Shown here piece after piece: positions 53,069-60,397 of a DNA stretch of 64,000 nucleotides. The translations under genes were made by a program, and so were the position numbers. Under the pieces are notes generated by a model. That model saw nothing but the letters and a program-made list of their open reading frames with translations, was not told the origin of the DNA and made no database searches. Source of the DNA: Leptolyngbya sp. FACHB-8 (GTDB lineage Bacteria; Cyanobacteriota; Cyanobacteriia; Elainellales; Elainellaceae); the NCBI RefSeq assembly GCF_014695575.1, contig NZ_JACJOO010000064.1, positions 62,001-126,000 of the forward strand, written 5' to 3'. Each line of letters opens with the position of its first letter. The first letter of the stretch is position 1.

Positions 53069-53965
53069 TTGCTAAATCTCAGGGCCAAGTTTGCCAGCGT
53101 TTTACGAAAGCTGGCCCAGCGTATACATCCTCTCCCACAGGCAGTTCCGGAACGTTGTCCAGGAACTTATTTAGGAAATCACCGTTATCTAACCACCACA
53201 ATTCATGGGCACAAACTATTTCTGGATTCACGGGATGTGAGCTTGAGCCCACACATCATTTTGGATGGAACCTGGGAACCCTGGATTACGGCTCTCGTAA
53301 AAGATTTGGTCAAGCCGGGAATGCGCGTTCTAGAAGTCGGCAGTAATTGCGGCTGGTATACCTTGTTGATGGCTCAAGGCATTGGCCCAGAGGGAAGGCT
53401 GATTACGTTTGAGGCCAATCCAGGTTTAGCGCAACTCACCTTTGACAGCCTCAACATCAACGGATACAGCGATCGCGTTCGTCTACACAATCTGGCAGCC
53501 AGCAATGCTGACGGGGAAGCGACTTTCCGGATCTTTGAGCGTCATCTGGGAGGAGGCACGCTGGGAGCGGTGGGACAGGAGCACCTGGATAGATTTCAAG
53601 AAACCATCAAGGAAATTACCGTTCCTACCGTGGCATTGGATGAATTCCTGGAAGGAGGCGATCGCATCATTGACCTGATGAAGATTGATGCGGAAGGAGC
53701 CGAGCCTATGGTCTTTCAGGGTATGCACAATCTTCTGAAGGAGAACGAAAATCTAACAATATTAATGGAGTACAGCTTCTCCCAGATAAAAAATTGTGGG
53801 TTTAAACCTGTTGCTGAAATGGGTGCGCTTTTTGATCTGGGGTTTAAGGCATTTCGCATCGCAACGACACAACAATTGATCCCCGTAAACCTGGCGGAAC
53901 TATCCAAACTCCGGCACTGTGAACTTTTACTGACTCGAGATGAGCAGAAGCTCCCAGGTTTGTGA
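53069..53965 (+). CDS. FkbM family methyltransferase
   Basis: The product is 298 residues of the FkbM class of S-adenosylmethionine methyltransferases. Motif I reads VLEVGSNCGWYTLLMA, followed by ITFEANPGL and the IDLMKIDAEGAEPMVFQGM motif typical of FkbM proteins. They often methylate sugars or polyketides; the acceptor here is unknown. The start is a TTG at 53069 (LLNLRAKF...), because no ATG precedes the conserved domain in frame. The N-terminal boundary is therefore uncertain. It stands alone; a 216-bp gap to pdhA follows. Confidence 0.88.
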   Translation: MLNLRAKFASVLRKLAQRIHPLPQAVPERCPGTYLGNHRYLTTTIHGHKLFLDSRDVSLSPHIILDGTWEPWITALVKDLVKPGMRVLEVGSNCGWYTLLMAQGIGPEGRLITFEANPGLAQLTFDSLNINGYSDRVRLHNLAASNADGEATFRIFERHLGGGTLGAVGQEHLDRFQETIKEITVPTVALDEFLEGGDRIIDLMKIDAEGAEPMVFQGMHNLLKENENLTILMEYSFSQIKNCGFKPVAEMGALFDLGFKAFRIATTQQLIPVNLAELSKLRHCELLLTRDEQKLPGL

Positions 53966-54181
53966 ATACTGAACTCTATTCGCAATCAGCCCCAGTGCCG
54001 CTTTGGCGTGCGCTCTAACCATTCAGTGATTTTCGCCGCACAGGACTAAGAGTCTTATTTTGCCGCCACAAAGTGACAGCGAAATAAAGCCCTCAGGTTT
54101 TGCCTTTGGACAGGTGCAACATGTGTGATTAGATAGGTTAGGATGTTCAATCCACTCCATGACTAGATACAGGACGCGTTG

Positions 54182-55213
54182 ATGGTACAAGAGCGAGTAC
54201 TGCCGTCATTTTCGACTGCCCAGGCCAACATCACCCGTGAAGAAGGGTTGACTATCTATGAAGATATGGTCCTAGGGCGGCTGTTTGAAGATAAGTGTGC
54301 CGAGATGTACTATCGCGGCAAAATGTTTGGCTTCGTTCACCTCTACAACGGCCAAGAGGCAGTCTCGTCCGGCGTCATCAAGGCGATGCGGAAGGATGAC
54401 TTCGTCTGCAGTACCTACCGGGATCACGTTCATGCTCTCAGTAGCGGAGTTCCTGCCCGGGAGGTCATGGCTGAGCTGTTTGGTAAGGTGACCGGATGCA
54501 GCAAAGGACGGGGCGGTTCTATGCACCTGTTCTCGGCTGAGCATAATTTGTTGGGAGGATATGCCTTCGTTGCAGAAGGGATTCCCGTGGCAACCGGAGC
54601 CGCATTCCAAAGCAAATATCGCCGTGAGGCCCTGGGTGATGCCTCCGCAGATCAGGTGACTGCCTGCTTCTTTGGAGACGGGGCCAGCAACAATGGTCAG
54701 TTTTTTGAGTGCCTGAACATGGCTGCTCTCTGGAAACTGCCCATTCTGTTTGTGGTTGAAAACAATAAGTGGGCGATCGGCATGGCCCACGATCGCGCTA
54801 CCTCTCAGCCCGAAATCTACAAAAAAGCCAGTGTCTTTGGCATGGCTGGTGTAGAAGTAGATGGGATGGATGTGTTGGCGGTTCATTCAGTCGCTCGCGA
54901 AGCTGTAGCCCGCGCCCGTGCTGGAGAAGGCCCAACTCTGATTGAAGCCCTCACCTATCGCTTCCGTGGTCACTCCCTGGCTGACCCAGACGAACTTCGC
55001 AGTAAGCCTGAGAAGGACTTCTGGTTTGCCCGTGATCCAATTAAACGCCTTGCCGCTTATATGACCGAGCAAGGATTAGCGAGTGTAGACGAATTGAAGG
55101 CAATTGATAAGCGCATTCAAGAGAGCATCGAAGATGCGGTGACCTTTGCCCTCGAAAGCCCCGAACCCGACCCTGCAGATTTGTATAAGTACGTATTTGC
55201 TGAGGACGAGTAG
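54182..55213 (+). CDS. pdhA: Pyruvate dehydrogenase E1 alpha subunit
   Basis: With PdhB this thiamine-diphosphate enzyme decarboxylates pyruvate to feed acetyl-CoA synthesis. The product is 343 residues. Conserved features include [18 protein letters not shown], the thiamine-diphosphate/Mg motif [24 protein letters not shown] and the phosphorylation-loop region [15 protein letters not shown] chose the ATG at 54182; a TTG three bases before is less likely. It is followed after 27 bp by crr7 and the pair is closed by a terminator at 55520. Confidence 0.97.
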   Translation: MVQERVLPSFSTAQANITREEGLTIYEDMVLGRLFEDKCAEMYYRGKMFGFVHLYNGQEAVSSGVIKAMRKDDFVCSTYRDHVHALSSGVPAREVMAELFGKVTGCSKGRGGSMHLFSAEHNLLGGYAFVAEGIPVATGAAFQSKYRREALGDASADQVTACFFGDGASNNGQFFECLNMAALWKLPILFVVENNKWAIGMAHDRATSQPEIYKKASVFGMAGVEVDGMDVLAVHSVAREAVARARAGEGPTLIEALTYRFRGHSLADPDELRSKPEKDFWFARDPIKRLAAYMTEQGLASVDELKAIDKRIQESIEDAVTFALESPEPDPADLYKYVFAEDE

Positions 55214-55240
55214 GTCGTCACTCCCGTTTCGGAGAGAACC

Positions 55241-55498
55241 ATGCCTGATCCCATCATGTACCAGGAAGATGCTTACGTCGTTCTGGAAACCAACCAACCG
55301 GAGGTTTTCCTGACGGCAAAGGAACTTCTGGAAAAGCTATCGGGTATCCTGGCTCAACGGCAGGATGATCTTCCCCGTGACTTGCAGAGTATTCCTCAGA
55401 TATCAGCTCAGGCTCAGCATTTGATGGAAACCTCCTGCGAACTGGATGTAGGACCGGGAGAATACCTGCAATGGTATGCGGTTCGGCTTGAGAAGTAG
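55241..55498 (+). CDS. crr7: CRR7-like protein (chlororespiratory reduction 7)
   Basis: The product is 85 residues and soluble. The C-terminal half, with SCELDVGPGEYLQWYAVRLEK, and the DLPRDLQSI phrase resemble plant CRR7 (PF12095), a factor needed to build the NDH-1 complex in chloroplasts. In cyanobacteria its role is probably similar but is not established. GGAGAGAACC precedes the ATG. It lies 27 bp after pdhA and probably shares its transcript. Confidence 0.85.
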   Translation: MPDPIMYQEDAYVVLETNQPEVFLTAKELLEKLSGILAQRQDDLPRDLQSIPQISAQAQHLMETSCELDVGPGEYLQWYAVRLEK

Positions 55499-55519
55499 GT
55501 ATTAAGAACCTCAAAGAAG

Positions 55520-55558
55520 GAGTGTGCGTTGTGCATTGCATGACGCACACTCTTTTTT
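55520..55558 (+). terminator. Rho-independent terminator after crr7
   Basis: GAGTGTGCGT and ACGCACACTC form a 10-bp stem with a T-run of six. It closes the pdhA-crr7 unit. Confidence 0.85.
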
Positions 55559-55562
55559 AAGT

Positions 55563-55645
55563 AACCTGAGTTCGGGTTCAGATCTTTTCGGCGTGCGTAG
55601 AGCGTGCGCCAAAATAGGCACTTAGGCTTATCCCAAATTGAGATT
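55563..55645 (+). repeat. A-type repeat element, copy A4 (short)
   Basis: The left end AACCTGAGTTCGGGTTCAG and the right end (55627-55645; reverse complement AATCTCAATTTGGGATAAG) are the two family ends. Only the core hairpin (GGCGTGCG...CGTGCGCC) is present; the first hairpin is missing, so the element is 83 bp. Confidence 0.85.
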
Positions 55646-55653
55646 GAGTAAAC

Positions 55654-55685
55654 AAAAAAGCGCGGCGTTTAGAGCCGCGCTTTTT
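55654..55685 (-). terminator. Rho-independent terminator of the DUF2854 gene
   Basis: AAAAAAGCGCGGC and GCCGCGCTTTTT form a GC stem with flanking A/T runs, so it can work in both directions. It sits 17 bp past the DUF2854 stop. Confidence 0.85.
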
Positions 55686-55701
55686 ACAATCCGGTTTGTA
55701 G

Positions 55702-56253
55702 TTATGCAACCGGGCTGGATATCAATTTGATTTCGATCTGGTGGGGAGCCGGTTCTGCAACCTCAGCACGAATACCGGGACCAAAGAAACGTTCAAGTTT
55801 GTCGCGTTTCGCCTGCCAGCTTTCCAGGCTGACGTACTCAGAGTCAAACTCTAAAACCAGAGCATAGGAACCGGCGATCGCCTCCTCTCGAATTCCCTGC
55901 AAAATTGGCTGCTCATCATCCATGACCCCAAGCTGTAAGGCATCCAGAGAGCTATCCAAGTGAGCGTTCTGGCCGTAGCGGTAACGGGTGACATCCTTGC
56001 GAATCTGATTCTGGGTTTCGGTAGCCTGTTGTTCCCGCAAAGCCAGCACGTCTGAAGTGGTGGGCTGGCTAAAGGGAACAGGCTGAAGTTCAGCAGCGCT
56101 AAGGGCTAAGCCGCCCAAGAGGAGAGGAATACCATAGAAAAAGCCGACCAGGTTTAAGGTGGCGCGTTCAGTAAAGTAGGCAAAGAAGCCTACTAGTGTC
56201 AGCGCCCCTCCCACAAACAAACCAAGTTTTCCAAGCGAAAAGCGACCAAACAT
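55702..56253 (-). CDS. DUF2854 domain-containing membrane protein
   Basis: The product is 183 residues. Two N-terminal membrane helices (about 10-30 and 33-55, with FAYFTERATLNLVGFFYGIPLLLGGLAL) are followed by a soluble alpha/beta domain. It fits DUF2854, shared by cyanobacteria and plants, with no proven function. The C-terminal domain has QPILQGIREEAIAGSYALVLEFDSEYV. It converges with the pdhA-crr7 unit over A4 and two terminators. Confidence 0.85.
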   Translation of the reverse strand: MFGRFSLGKLGLFVGGALTLVGFFAYFTERATLNLVGFFYGIPLLLGGLALSAAELQPVPFSQPTTSDVLALREQQATETQNQIRKDVTRYRYGQNAHLDSSLDALQLGVMDDEQPILQGIREEAIAGSYALVLEFDSEYVSLESWQAKRDKLERFFGPGIRAEVAEPAPHQIEIKLISSPVA

Positions 56254-56309
56254 AAGTTTATGTATCCAGGGCGAGTCTTTGTTTATTATTCACTATCCAG
56301 TTCTGTTCT

Positions 56310-56367
56310 AGACCAGCGGTTGGTTTTCGCGGCGTAGCACGGCTCCACCAAAACCAACTGCTGGTCT
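56310..56367. repeat. 18-bp hairpin
   Basis: AGACCAGCGGTTGGTTTT pairs with AAAACCAACTGCTGGTCT, with one mismatch, around a 22-nt GC-rich loop. Confidence 0.8.
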
Positions 56368-56413
56368 AATACTCAGCGGCTTCATAGTAGTTGATTTCCC
56401 TGTGCAGTCTCGT

Positions 56414-56470
56414 TCAGGTTAACGGTTTTTTTGGGTGCCTAAAGCACACGCAAAAACCTCGTTAACCTGA
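56414..56470. repeat. A-related hairpin with TCAGGTTAAC ends
   Basis: The arms begin TCAGGTTAAC and end GTTAACCTGA, which contain the first bases of the A-type left end in both orientations. The centre TTTTTGGGTGCC...GCACACGCAAAAAC resembles the A core. It looks like a shortened or rearranged A element. Confidence 0.6.
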
Positions 56471-56496
56471 GCTGACTTAGAATCTATCGAGAAAGC

Positions 56497-56556
56497 AAAA
56501 ACCCACTTTGGGAGGGTGGGGGGTGTACATACCTCACCCTCCCAAAGTGGGTTTTT
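56497..56556. repeat. 22-bp perfect hairpin
   Basis: AAAAACCCACTTTGGGAGGG (+TG) pairs with 56535-56556 around a 16-nt loop. It lies 75 bp before the next gene. Confidence 0.85.
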
Positions 56557-56630
56557 GGATAGGCGCTTAGAACAGAATCCTCACGGTTTGATAGGATGGA
56601 ATCTGTGTCAAATTCCGGTGGGACGTACTC

Positions 56631-56822
56631 ATGGCAGACCCGCAAATCCTTAGAGAACGATTCAACCAGATTCGGAGCAAGCGCGATTCCTTGCTGCGTC
56701 TCCTGGAGCAGCCAAATTTAGGAACACTTCGCATTGATGTCAACCAGGCTCTAGAAGAACTGGATGATCTGATTGACGACTTCAATCGTACGTTCCCAGA
56801 AAGCAATTTCCCCCAGAATTAA
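56631..56822 (+). CDS. Small conserved helical protein, function unknown
   Basis: The product is 63 residues, charged and almost wholly helical by composition (LRERFNQIRSKRDSLLRLLEQ and VNQALEELDDLIDDFNRTF). No cysteine or membrane segment is present. The reading frame, codon use and ATG fit a real small gene, and proteins of this look occur in cyanobacteria, but I do not recognise a named family. It lies 88 bp before a ferredoxin gene on the same strand, which might be coincidental. Confidence 0.7.
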   Translation: MADPQILRERFNQIRSKRDSLLRLLEQPNLGTLRIDVNQALEELDDLIDDFNRTFPESNFPQN

Positions 56823-56910
56823 GACCTTGTTTTGTTTGTTCCTTCGTGCTCAAAAGGCACGAAGATTTTGCATTCCCCACGTTATCTTTTAACATCACGC
56901 GATTACCATC

Positions 56911-57240
56911 ATGGCCGAGAGCTACACTGTCGAAATTCGCCACCAGGGCAACACCCAAACCATTACCGTTCCTGCCAACCAAACCGTACTGGTAGCAGCT
57001 CAGGCCGCTGGATTAGATCTGCCGTCTTCCTGTAATGCAGGTGTTTGTACCACCTGTGCCGCGCAACTTCTGTCAGGGACGGTTGAGCAGGGTGACGGTA
57101 TGGGCATTAGCCCCGAGCTTCAAGAGAAAGGGTATGCTCTGCTGTGTGTCGCCTATCCGACATCAGATTTGGTGCTGGAAACCGAGAAGGAAGACGTGGT
57201 TTACGAGTACCAGTTTGGGGCAGCCCAGAGCAAAAAATAA
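56911..57240 (+). CDS. Plant-type [2Fe-2S] ferredoxin
   Basis: The product is 109 residues. The four iron ligands are C41, C46, C49 and C79 in the pattern C-x4-C-x2-C-x29-C (SCNAGVCTTC and LLCVAYP). It carries electrons between photosystem I or NAD(P)H-linked reductases and acceptor enzymes. Compared with PetF (about 97 residues) the N-terminus and C-terminal tail (QFGAAQSKK) are longer, so it is an accessory ferredoxin rather than the main one. It is followed after 8 bp by a small gene and then a DUF3326 gene, which it probably serves or shares a transcript with. Confidence 0.93.
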   Translation: MAESYTVEIRHQGNTQTITVPANQTVLVAAQAAGLDLPSSCNAGVCTTCAAQLLSGTVEQGDGMGISPELQEKGYALLCVAYPTSDLVLETEKEDVVYEYQFGAAQSKK

Positions 57241-57248
57241 GCGGTCTG

Positions 57249-57434
57249 ATGTTGACACAGTTCGTACAAGTTGAGGTGCCCCTGCAAAACAACCCGGCGC
57301 ACCTGGAACGAGCGATCGCCCAAACACTCCAAACCCATGGCGACCCGCTCCGCTGGGCCATTACCGGTATTGATGCAGTGCAAGGAATTGCCCGCATTGA
57401 AGCTGTGGTGACAATTTCAACGAGGGTAGTGTGA
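57249..57434 (+). CDS. Small conserved protein between ferredoxin and DUF3326
   Basis: The product is 61 residues (MLTQFVQVEVPLQNNPAHLERAI...). It alternates strand and helix and has no cysteines. The real start is the ATG at 57249; the same frame is open upstream only because it overlaps the ferredoxin gene. The stop overlaps the next start by 4 nt (GTGA). Tight packing with ferredoxin and DUF3326 genes suggests shared function. I do not recognise a named family. Confidence 0.75.
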   Translation: MLTQFVQVEVPLQNNPAHLERAIAQTLQTHGDPLRWAITGIDAVQGIARIEAVVTISTRVV

Positions 57435-58507
57435 ATCAGCGACCTTACACGGCCATGGTGGTCATCCCCACCGGAATTGGCGCGGCGATGGGGGGCTATG
57501 CTGGCGATGCCCTGCCCGTGGTCCGGGCGATCGCTCAGGTTGCCGATCGGGTCATTACCCATCCCAATGTTTTAAATGGAGCCAGCCTCTACTGGCCGTT
57601 GCCCAACGTTTTCTACGTCGAAGGCTATGGGCTCGATCAGTTTGCATCGGGGCATTGGGGGCTGCGCCCTGTACACCAAAACAGAATCGGGCTGCTGCTC
57701 GACCAGGGAATTGAGCCCGATCTGCGGTGGCGTCACTTACAGGTCGCTGATGCTGCTCGGGCTACCCTGGGGCTTTCTCTGACCGATTACGTTGTCACGG
57801 ATCAACCCCTGGGAGTCGAGCTGCGTACCGCTTCTTCTGGGGCAACGTGGGGCACCATTCAACATCCCGATAGTTTGCTGCGTGGGGCAGAGCGTCTGAT
57901 TCAAGCAGGGGCAGAAGCGATCGCCATTGTTGCCCGCTTTCCTGACGACGAAGGTAGCCCCGAGCTACAGAGTTATCGGCATGGGCAAGGAGTTGACCCG
58001 CTGGCAGGAGCTGAGGCGGTTATCAGTCACCTGCTGGTGCGTCAGTTTCGCGTACCTTGCGCCCATGCTCCAGCCCTCTCGCCATTACCCTTAGATCCTG
58101 ACATTTCTCCCCGTTCGGCTGCGGAGGAATTAGGTTATACCTTCTTACCTTGTGTGTTAGCTGGTTTGAGCCGTGCTCCTCATTACGTCACGTCGATAGC
58201 TCAAGCGAACGGTATCTGGGCCAATCAAGTGGATGCCCTGGTGGTACCCGAGGGAGCCTGTGGGGGAGCTGCGACGCTGAGCCTGTCTCAAACGGCAACG
58301 ACACTCATTACGGTGGCTGAAAATACCACACGCATGCAGGTTTCGGCGGAGGCATTGGGGGTACGAGCGATCGCAGCCTCGTCCTACCTCGAAGCCATTG
58401 GTATTATGGCGGCTCATCGAGCCGGGGTTGCCCCCTCAGCCCTTCAGCCCCAGATCTCATCTCTAAGGCCCTTACAGGAATCTACAATTTCCCTGAGAAT
58501 GGCTTAA
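57431..58507 (+). CDS. DUF3326 domain-containing protein
   Basis: The product is 358 residues, soluble, and fits DUF3326 throughout: VVIPTGIGAAMGGYAGDALPVVRAIA at the start, VITHPNVLNGASLYWPLPNVFYVEGYGLD, and VVPEGACGGAATLSLSQTATTLITVAENTT near residues 275-300. The family is found in cyanobacteria and plants and has no established function. It begins with GTG overlapping the stop of the preceding small gene, so its translation is coupled. A gap of 150 bp follows before the CPBP gene. Confidence 0.88.
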   Translation: MNQRPYTAMVVIPTGIGAAMGGYAGDALPVVRAIAQVADRVITHPNVLNGASLYWPLPNVFYVEGYGLDQFASGHWGLRPVHQNRIGLLLDQGIEPDLRWRHLQVADAARATLGLSLTDYVVTDQPLGVELRTASSGATWGTIQHPDSLLRGAERLIQAGAEAIAIVARFPDDEGSPELQSYRHGQGVDPLAGAEAVISHLLVRQFRVPCAHAPALSPLPLDPDISPRSAAEELGYTFLPCVLAGLSRAPHYVTSIAQANGIWANQVDALVVPEGACGGAATLSLSQTATTLITVAENTTRMQVSAEALGVRAIAASSYLEAIGIMAAHRAGVAPSALQPQISSLRPLQESTISLRMA

Positions 58508-58660
58508 AAATTAGTCTGGAGTCTAACCCGCAGGCTTACCTTAATATCTTCTGTCACTGTTTCTGATAGACAAATGGTAGTCTGAAGCCATCGCCCCTTG
58601 TTTTTGAGAGTGCGATCGCTGTTGACCCATAGATTTCTTTTCTCATGCTCTTGACCTACT

Positions 58661-59245
58661 GTGGCTGAACTCCCGCCTCCTCAACCCGCTGAATCCTTAA
58701 GCCGCGTGCAGCTTCTGGCTGCGATGGGCATGACTGCTGTGGTGCTTCTGATCATCGCTCGCCTCTGGATCTGGCTGGATGATGTGCCGCTAATGGCAAC
58801 CAAGCTAACGACAGACGTGTTACTTCTAGGTTGTGTCATTGGCTTGGGCATTACGCTGTGCAGTGAGGGGTTGTATCGCATCTGGAAGGACTACCGAGAG
58901 GGAGCCGACGTCTATCTGAGTATGATTCTCAGACCTCTTAAAATGGCTGATCTCATTTGGTTGGGGGTTCTACCCGGCATGAGTGAAGAACTGCTATTTC
59001 GAGGGGTTATGCTTCCGGCGATCGGGCTGAACTGGTTTGGGATTCTCATTTCCAGCCTGTGCTTTGGGGTGTTGCACTTTTTTAGTCCGCGTCACTGGTG
59101 CTATGTGGCTTGGGCAGCAGTTGTCGGTGGAGTTTTGGGCATCAGCGCTTTACAGACCCAAAACCTTTTAGTGCCCGTCGTAGCGCACATCGTGACCAAC
59201 ATCCTCTCCAGTCTCCTCTGGAAGTACAAGCAGGCACATCACTGA
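58661..59245 (+). CDS. CPBP family intramembrane glutamic protease-like protein (second copy)
   Basis: The product is 194 residues with about five membrane helices. It carries the CPBP motifs GMSEELLFRGVMLPAI (EE near residue 109), LCFGVLHFFSP and VVAHIVTNILSS. The start is a GTG at 58661; no ATG in this frame precedes the first helix (VQLLAAMGMTAVVLLIIARLWIW). It is shorter and not closely similar to the CPBP protein at 680-1384. A 27-bp hairpin follows the stop. Confidence 0.88.
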   Translation: MAELPPPQPAESLSRVQLLAAMGMTAVVLLIIARLWIWLDDVPLMATKLTTDVLLLGCVIGLGITLCSEGLYRIWKDYREGADVYLSMILRPLKMADLIWLGVLPGMSEELLFRGVMLPAIGLNWFGILISSLCFGVLHFFSPRHWCYVAWAAVVGGVLGISALQTQNLLVPVVAHIVTNILSSLLWKYKQAHH

Positions 59246-59272
59246 AGGATTTCTGGCAGCAATTCTCAGTAT

Positions 59273-59329
59273 GGGCATCAAAGCCAAGAGTTCACGCCCG
59301 TAGGGCGTGAACTCTTGGCTTTGATGCCC
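59273..59329 (+). terminator. 27-bp perfect hairpin after the CPBP gene
   Basis: Arms 59273-59299 and 59303-59329 pair around loop GTA, 27 bp past the stop. The T-run is poor, so it may be a repeat element as much as a terminator. Confidence 0.75.
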
Positions 59330-59389
59330 GAAAATCGTTCACATGGGGCAGCGGTTTTCGGGCTGGATTCCAAAATGAGAGTTGCTAAT

Positions 59390-59427
59390 AAACGGCTGAG
59401 GCGTTCTTTCGAACGCCTCAGCCGTTT
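59390..59427 (-). terminator. 17-bp perfect hairpin
   Basis: AAACGGCTGAGGCGTTC pairs with its complement around TTTC. It lies 21 bp downstream of the small minus-strand gene and ends in TTTATT on that strand. Confidence 0.75.
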
Positions 59428-59447
59428 ATGCTTTGATTTTTTAAATT

Positions 59448-59663
59448 TTATCGTACTTGACGGGAAACAAATTTCTCGAAGCTAGCTTGAGTCTGGTGTA
59501 GTAGGCTTTCACGACTATCCATCGACTGAGTGAGAGTCGGTACAAGCTTGCGAGCTTGCAGAGCCATGTGGAGTTGAAGATGTGCAACGTATTCGCTGAA
59601 GTCTTCCCGCTCAGGAGATGAAGAAAGATGTTCAGGATGGGTGATGACAGTGTTCTCGTTCAT
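59448..59663 (-). CDS. Small hypothetical protein
   Basis: The product is 71 residues from the ATG at 59663 (MNENTVITHPEH...). It is charged and helical, with no membrane segment or cysteine. A terminator-like hairpin lies directly downstream on the same strand, which supports a real transcript. I do not recognise the family. It sits between the CPBP and Ycf20 genes, with no evident link to them. Confidence 0.6.
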   Translation of the reverse strand: MNENTVITHPEHLSSSPEREDFSEYVAHLQLHMALQARKLVPTLTQSMDSRESLLHQTQASFEKFVSRQVR

Positions 59664-59813
59664 CCGCTTCAAACGCTCAAGTATTGCTCAACCAACACTG
59701 TTGAAGCTATCACGAGGGTAGCCCTCTTTGGAAGCCTGCAACGAACCGTAATGCTTTTTACCCCCTTCGGTTGAGTTTTGTAAAAGAATTTGTACGAACT
59801 GTAACCTACTTCA

Positions 59814-59918
59814 TTACGCGCCTTGAGTTTGAATCAGCTACGGTTGTTTTTGTGAAAACCCGCCCAGCGCAGTTTTTACAAAAACAACCAGATTTTAAGC
59901 ACTTGAAAAGCGCTGTAA
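59814..59918 (-). repeat. C-type repeat element, copy C3
   Basis: The right end AAGCACTTGAAAAGCGCTGTAA and the left GCGCCTTGAGTTTGAATCAGC match C1 and C2. The inner arm GGTTGTTTTTGTGAAAAC and its complement GTTTTTACAAAAACAACC pair imperfectly around CGCCCAGCGCA. It is 105 bp and complete, and serves as the uninterrupted reference for the C2 insertion. Confidence 0.8.
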
Positions 59919-59920
59919 GC

Positions 59921-59987
59921 TGCTCAGAAAAAAGTTTGGGAAAGGAGTAGCTTCGCCGATTCTTTCCCAAAAGCACTCCTTTGAGCA
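59921..59987. repeat. Two-part hairpin
   Basis: Outer TGCTCA/TGAGCA and inner TTGGGAAAG/CTTTCCCAA pairs enclose GAGTAGCTTCGCCGATT. Confidence 0.65.
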
Positions 59988-60031
59988 TAAGAACCGCTAT
60001 AGGATAAAGCCATCAGTTTGACAAAAACGCG

Positions 60032-60388
60032 ATGCAGAACACCCGCCTTAATCGCCTTGTTAGCGGTACAACGCAGCAATTTGGCCAGTGGATTCGTAAC
60101 CCCTGGCGGCGTATTTCTCTGATTGTGTTAGGGCTGCTCTTTGGCAACTTCCTGGCAACAGCTTTTGCCACCAGTGCCGGACAACAGGCTGAGCTGGATA
60201 TTTTGGCAGGGGCAACCCTGGTAGCTTTCACGGAGGGAACCAGTTGGTTCTTCTACAGACGCAGTGGTCGGGGAGGCCGAACGGTACTCCCCAACGAACC
60301 AAGAGCCCTGCTGACAGAAGTGCTGAACGCGATCAAAATTGGGCTTACCTACGGCCTGTTTATTGAAGCCTTTAAGCTGGGAAGCTAA
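60032..60388 (+). CDS. ycf20: Ycf20-like protein (DUF565)
   Basis: The product is 118 residues with an N-terminal arginine-rich segment and two or three membrane helices (about 28-47, 52-73 and 98-115). ISLIVLGLLFGNFLATAFATSAGQQAELDIL and LLTEVLNAIKIGLTYGLFIEAFKLGS are the Ycf20/DUF565 signatures. The family occurs in cyanobacteria, algae and plants; in plants it is linked to photoprotection. A function in cyanobacteria is not settled. It lies 9 bp before the glycerate kinase gene and probably shares its transcript. Confidence 0.9.
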   Translation: MQNTRLNRLVSGTTQQFGQWIRNPWRRISLIVLGLLFGNFLATAFATSAGQQAELDILAGATLVAFTEGTSWFFYRRSGRGGRTVLPNEPRALLTEVLNAIKIGLTYGLFIEAFKLGS

Positions 60389-60397
60389 AGGGTGAAT

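Larger units (their letters stand above)
56254..56630. other. Intergenic region with three hairpins
   Basis: The gap contains hairpins at 56310-56367, 56414-56470 (A-related) and 56497-56556. Little room is left for anything else. Confidence 0.7.
59664..60031. other. Intergenic region with C3 element and hairpin
   Basis: It holds C3 (59814-59918) and the 59921-59987 hairpin. The first 150 bp carry no recognisable signal. Confidence 0.6.

Noticed and set aside
54030-54090. Weak inverted repeat before pdhA
   Set aside because: The pairing is short and interrupted and does not match any family in the window.
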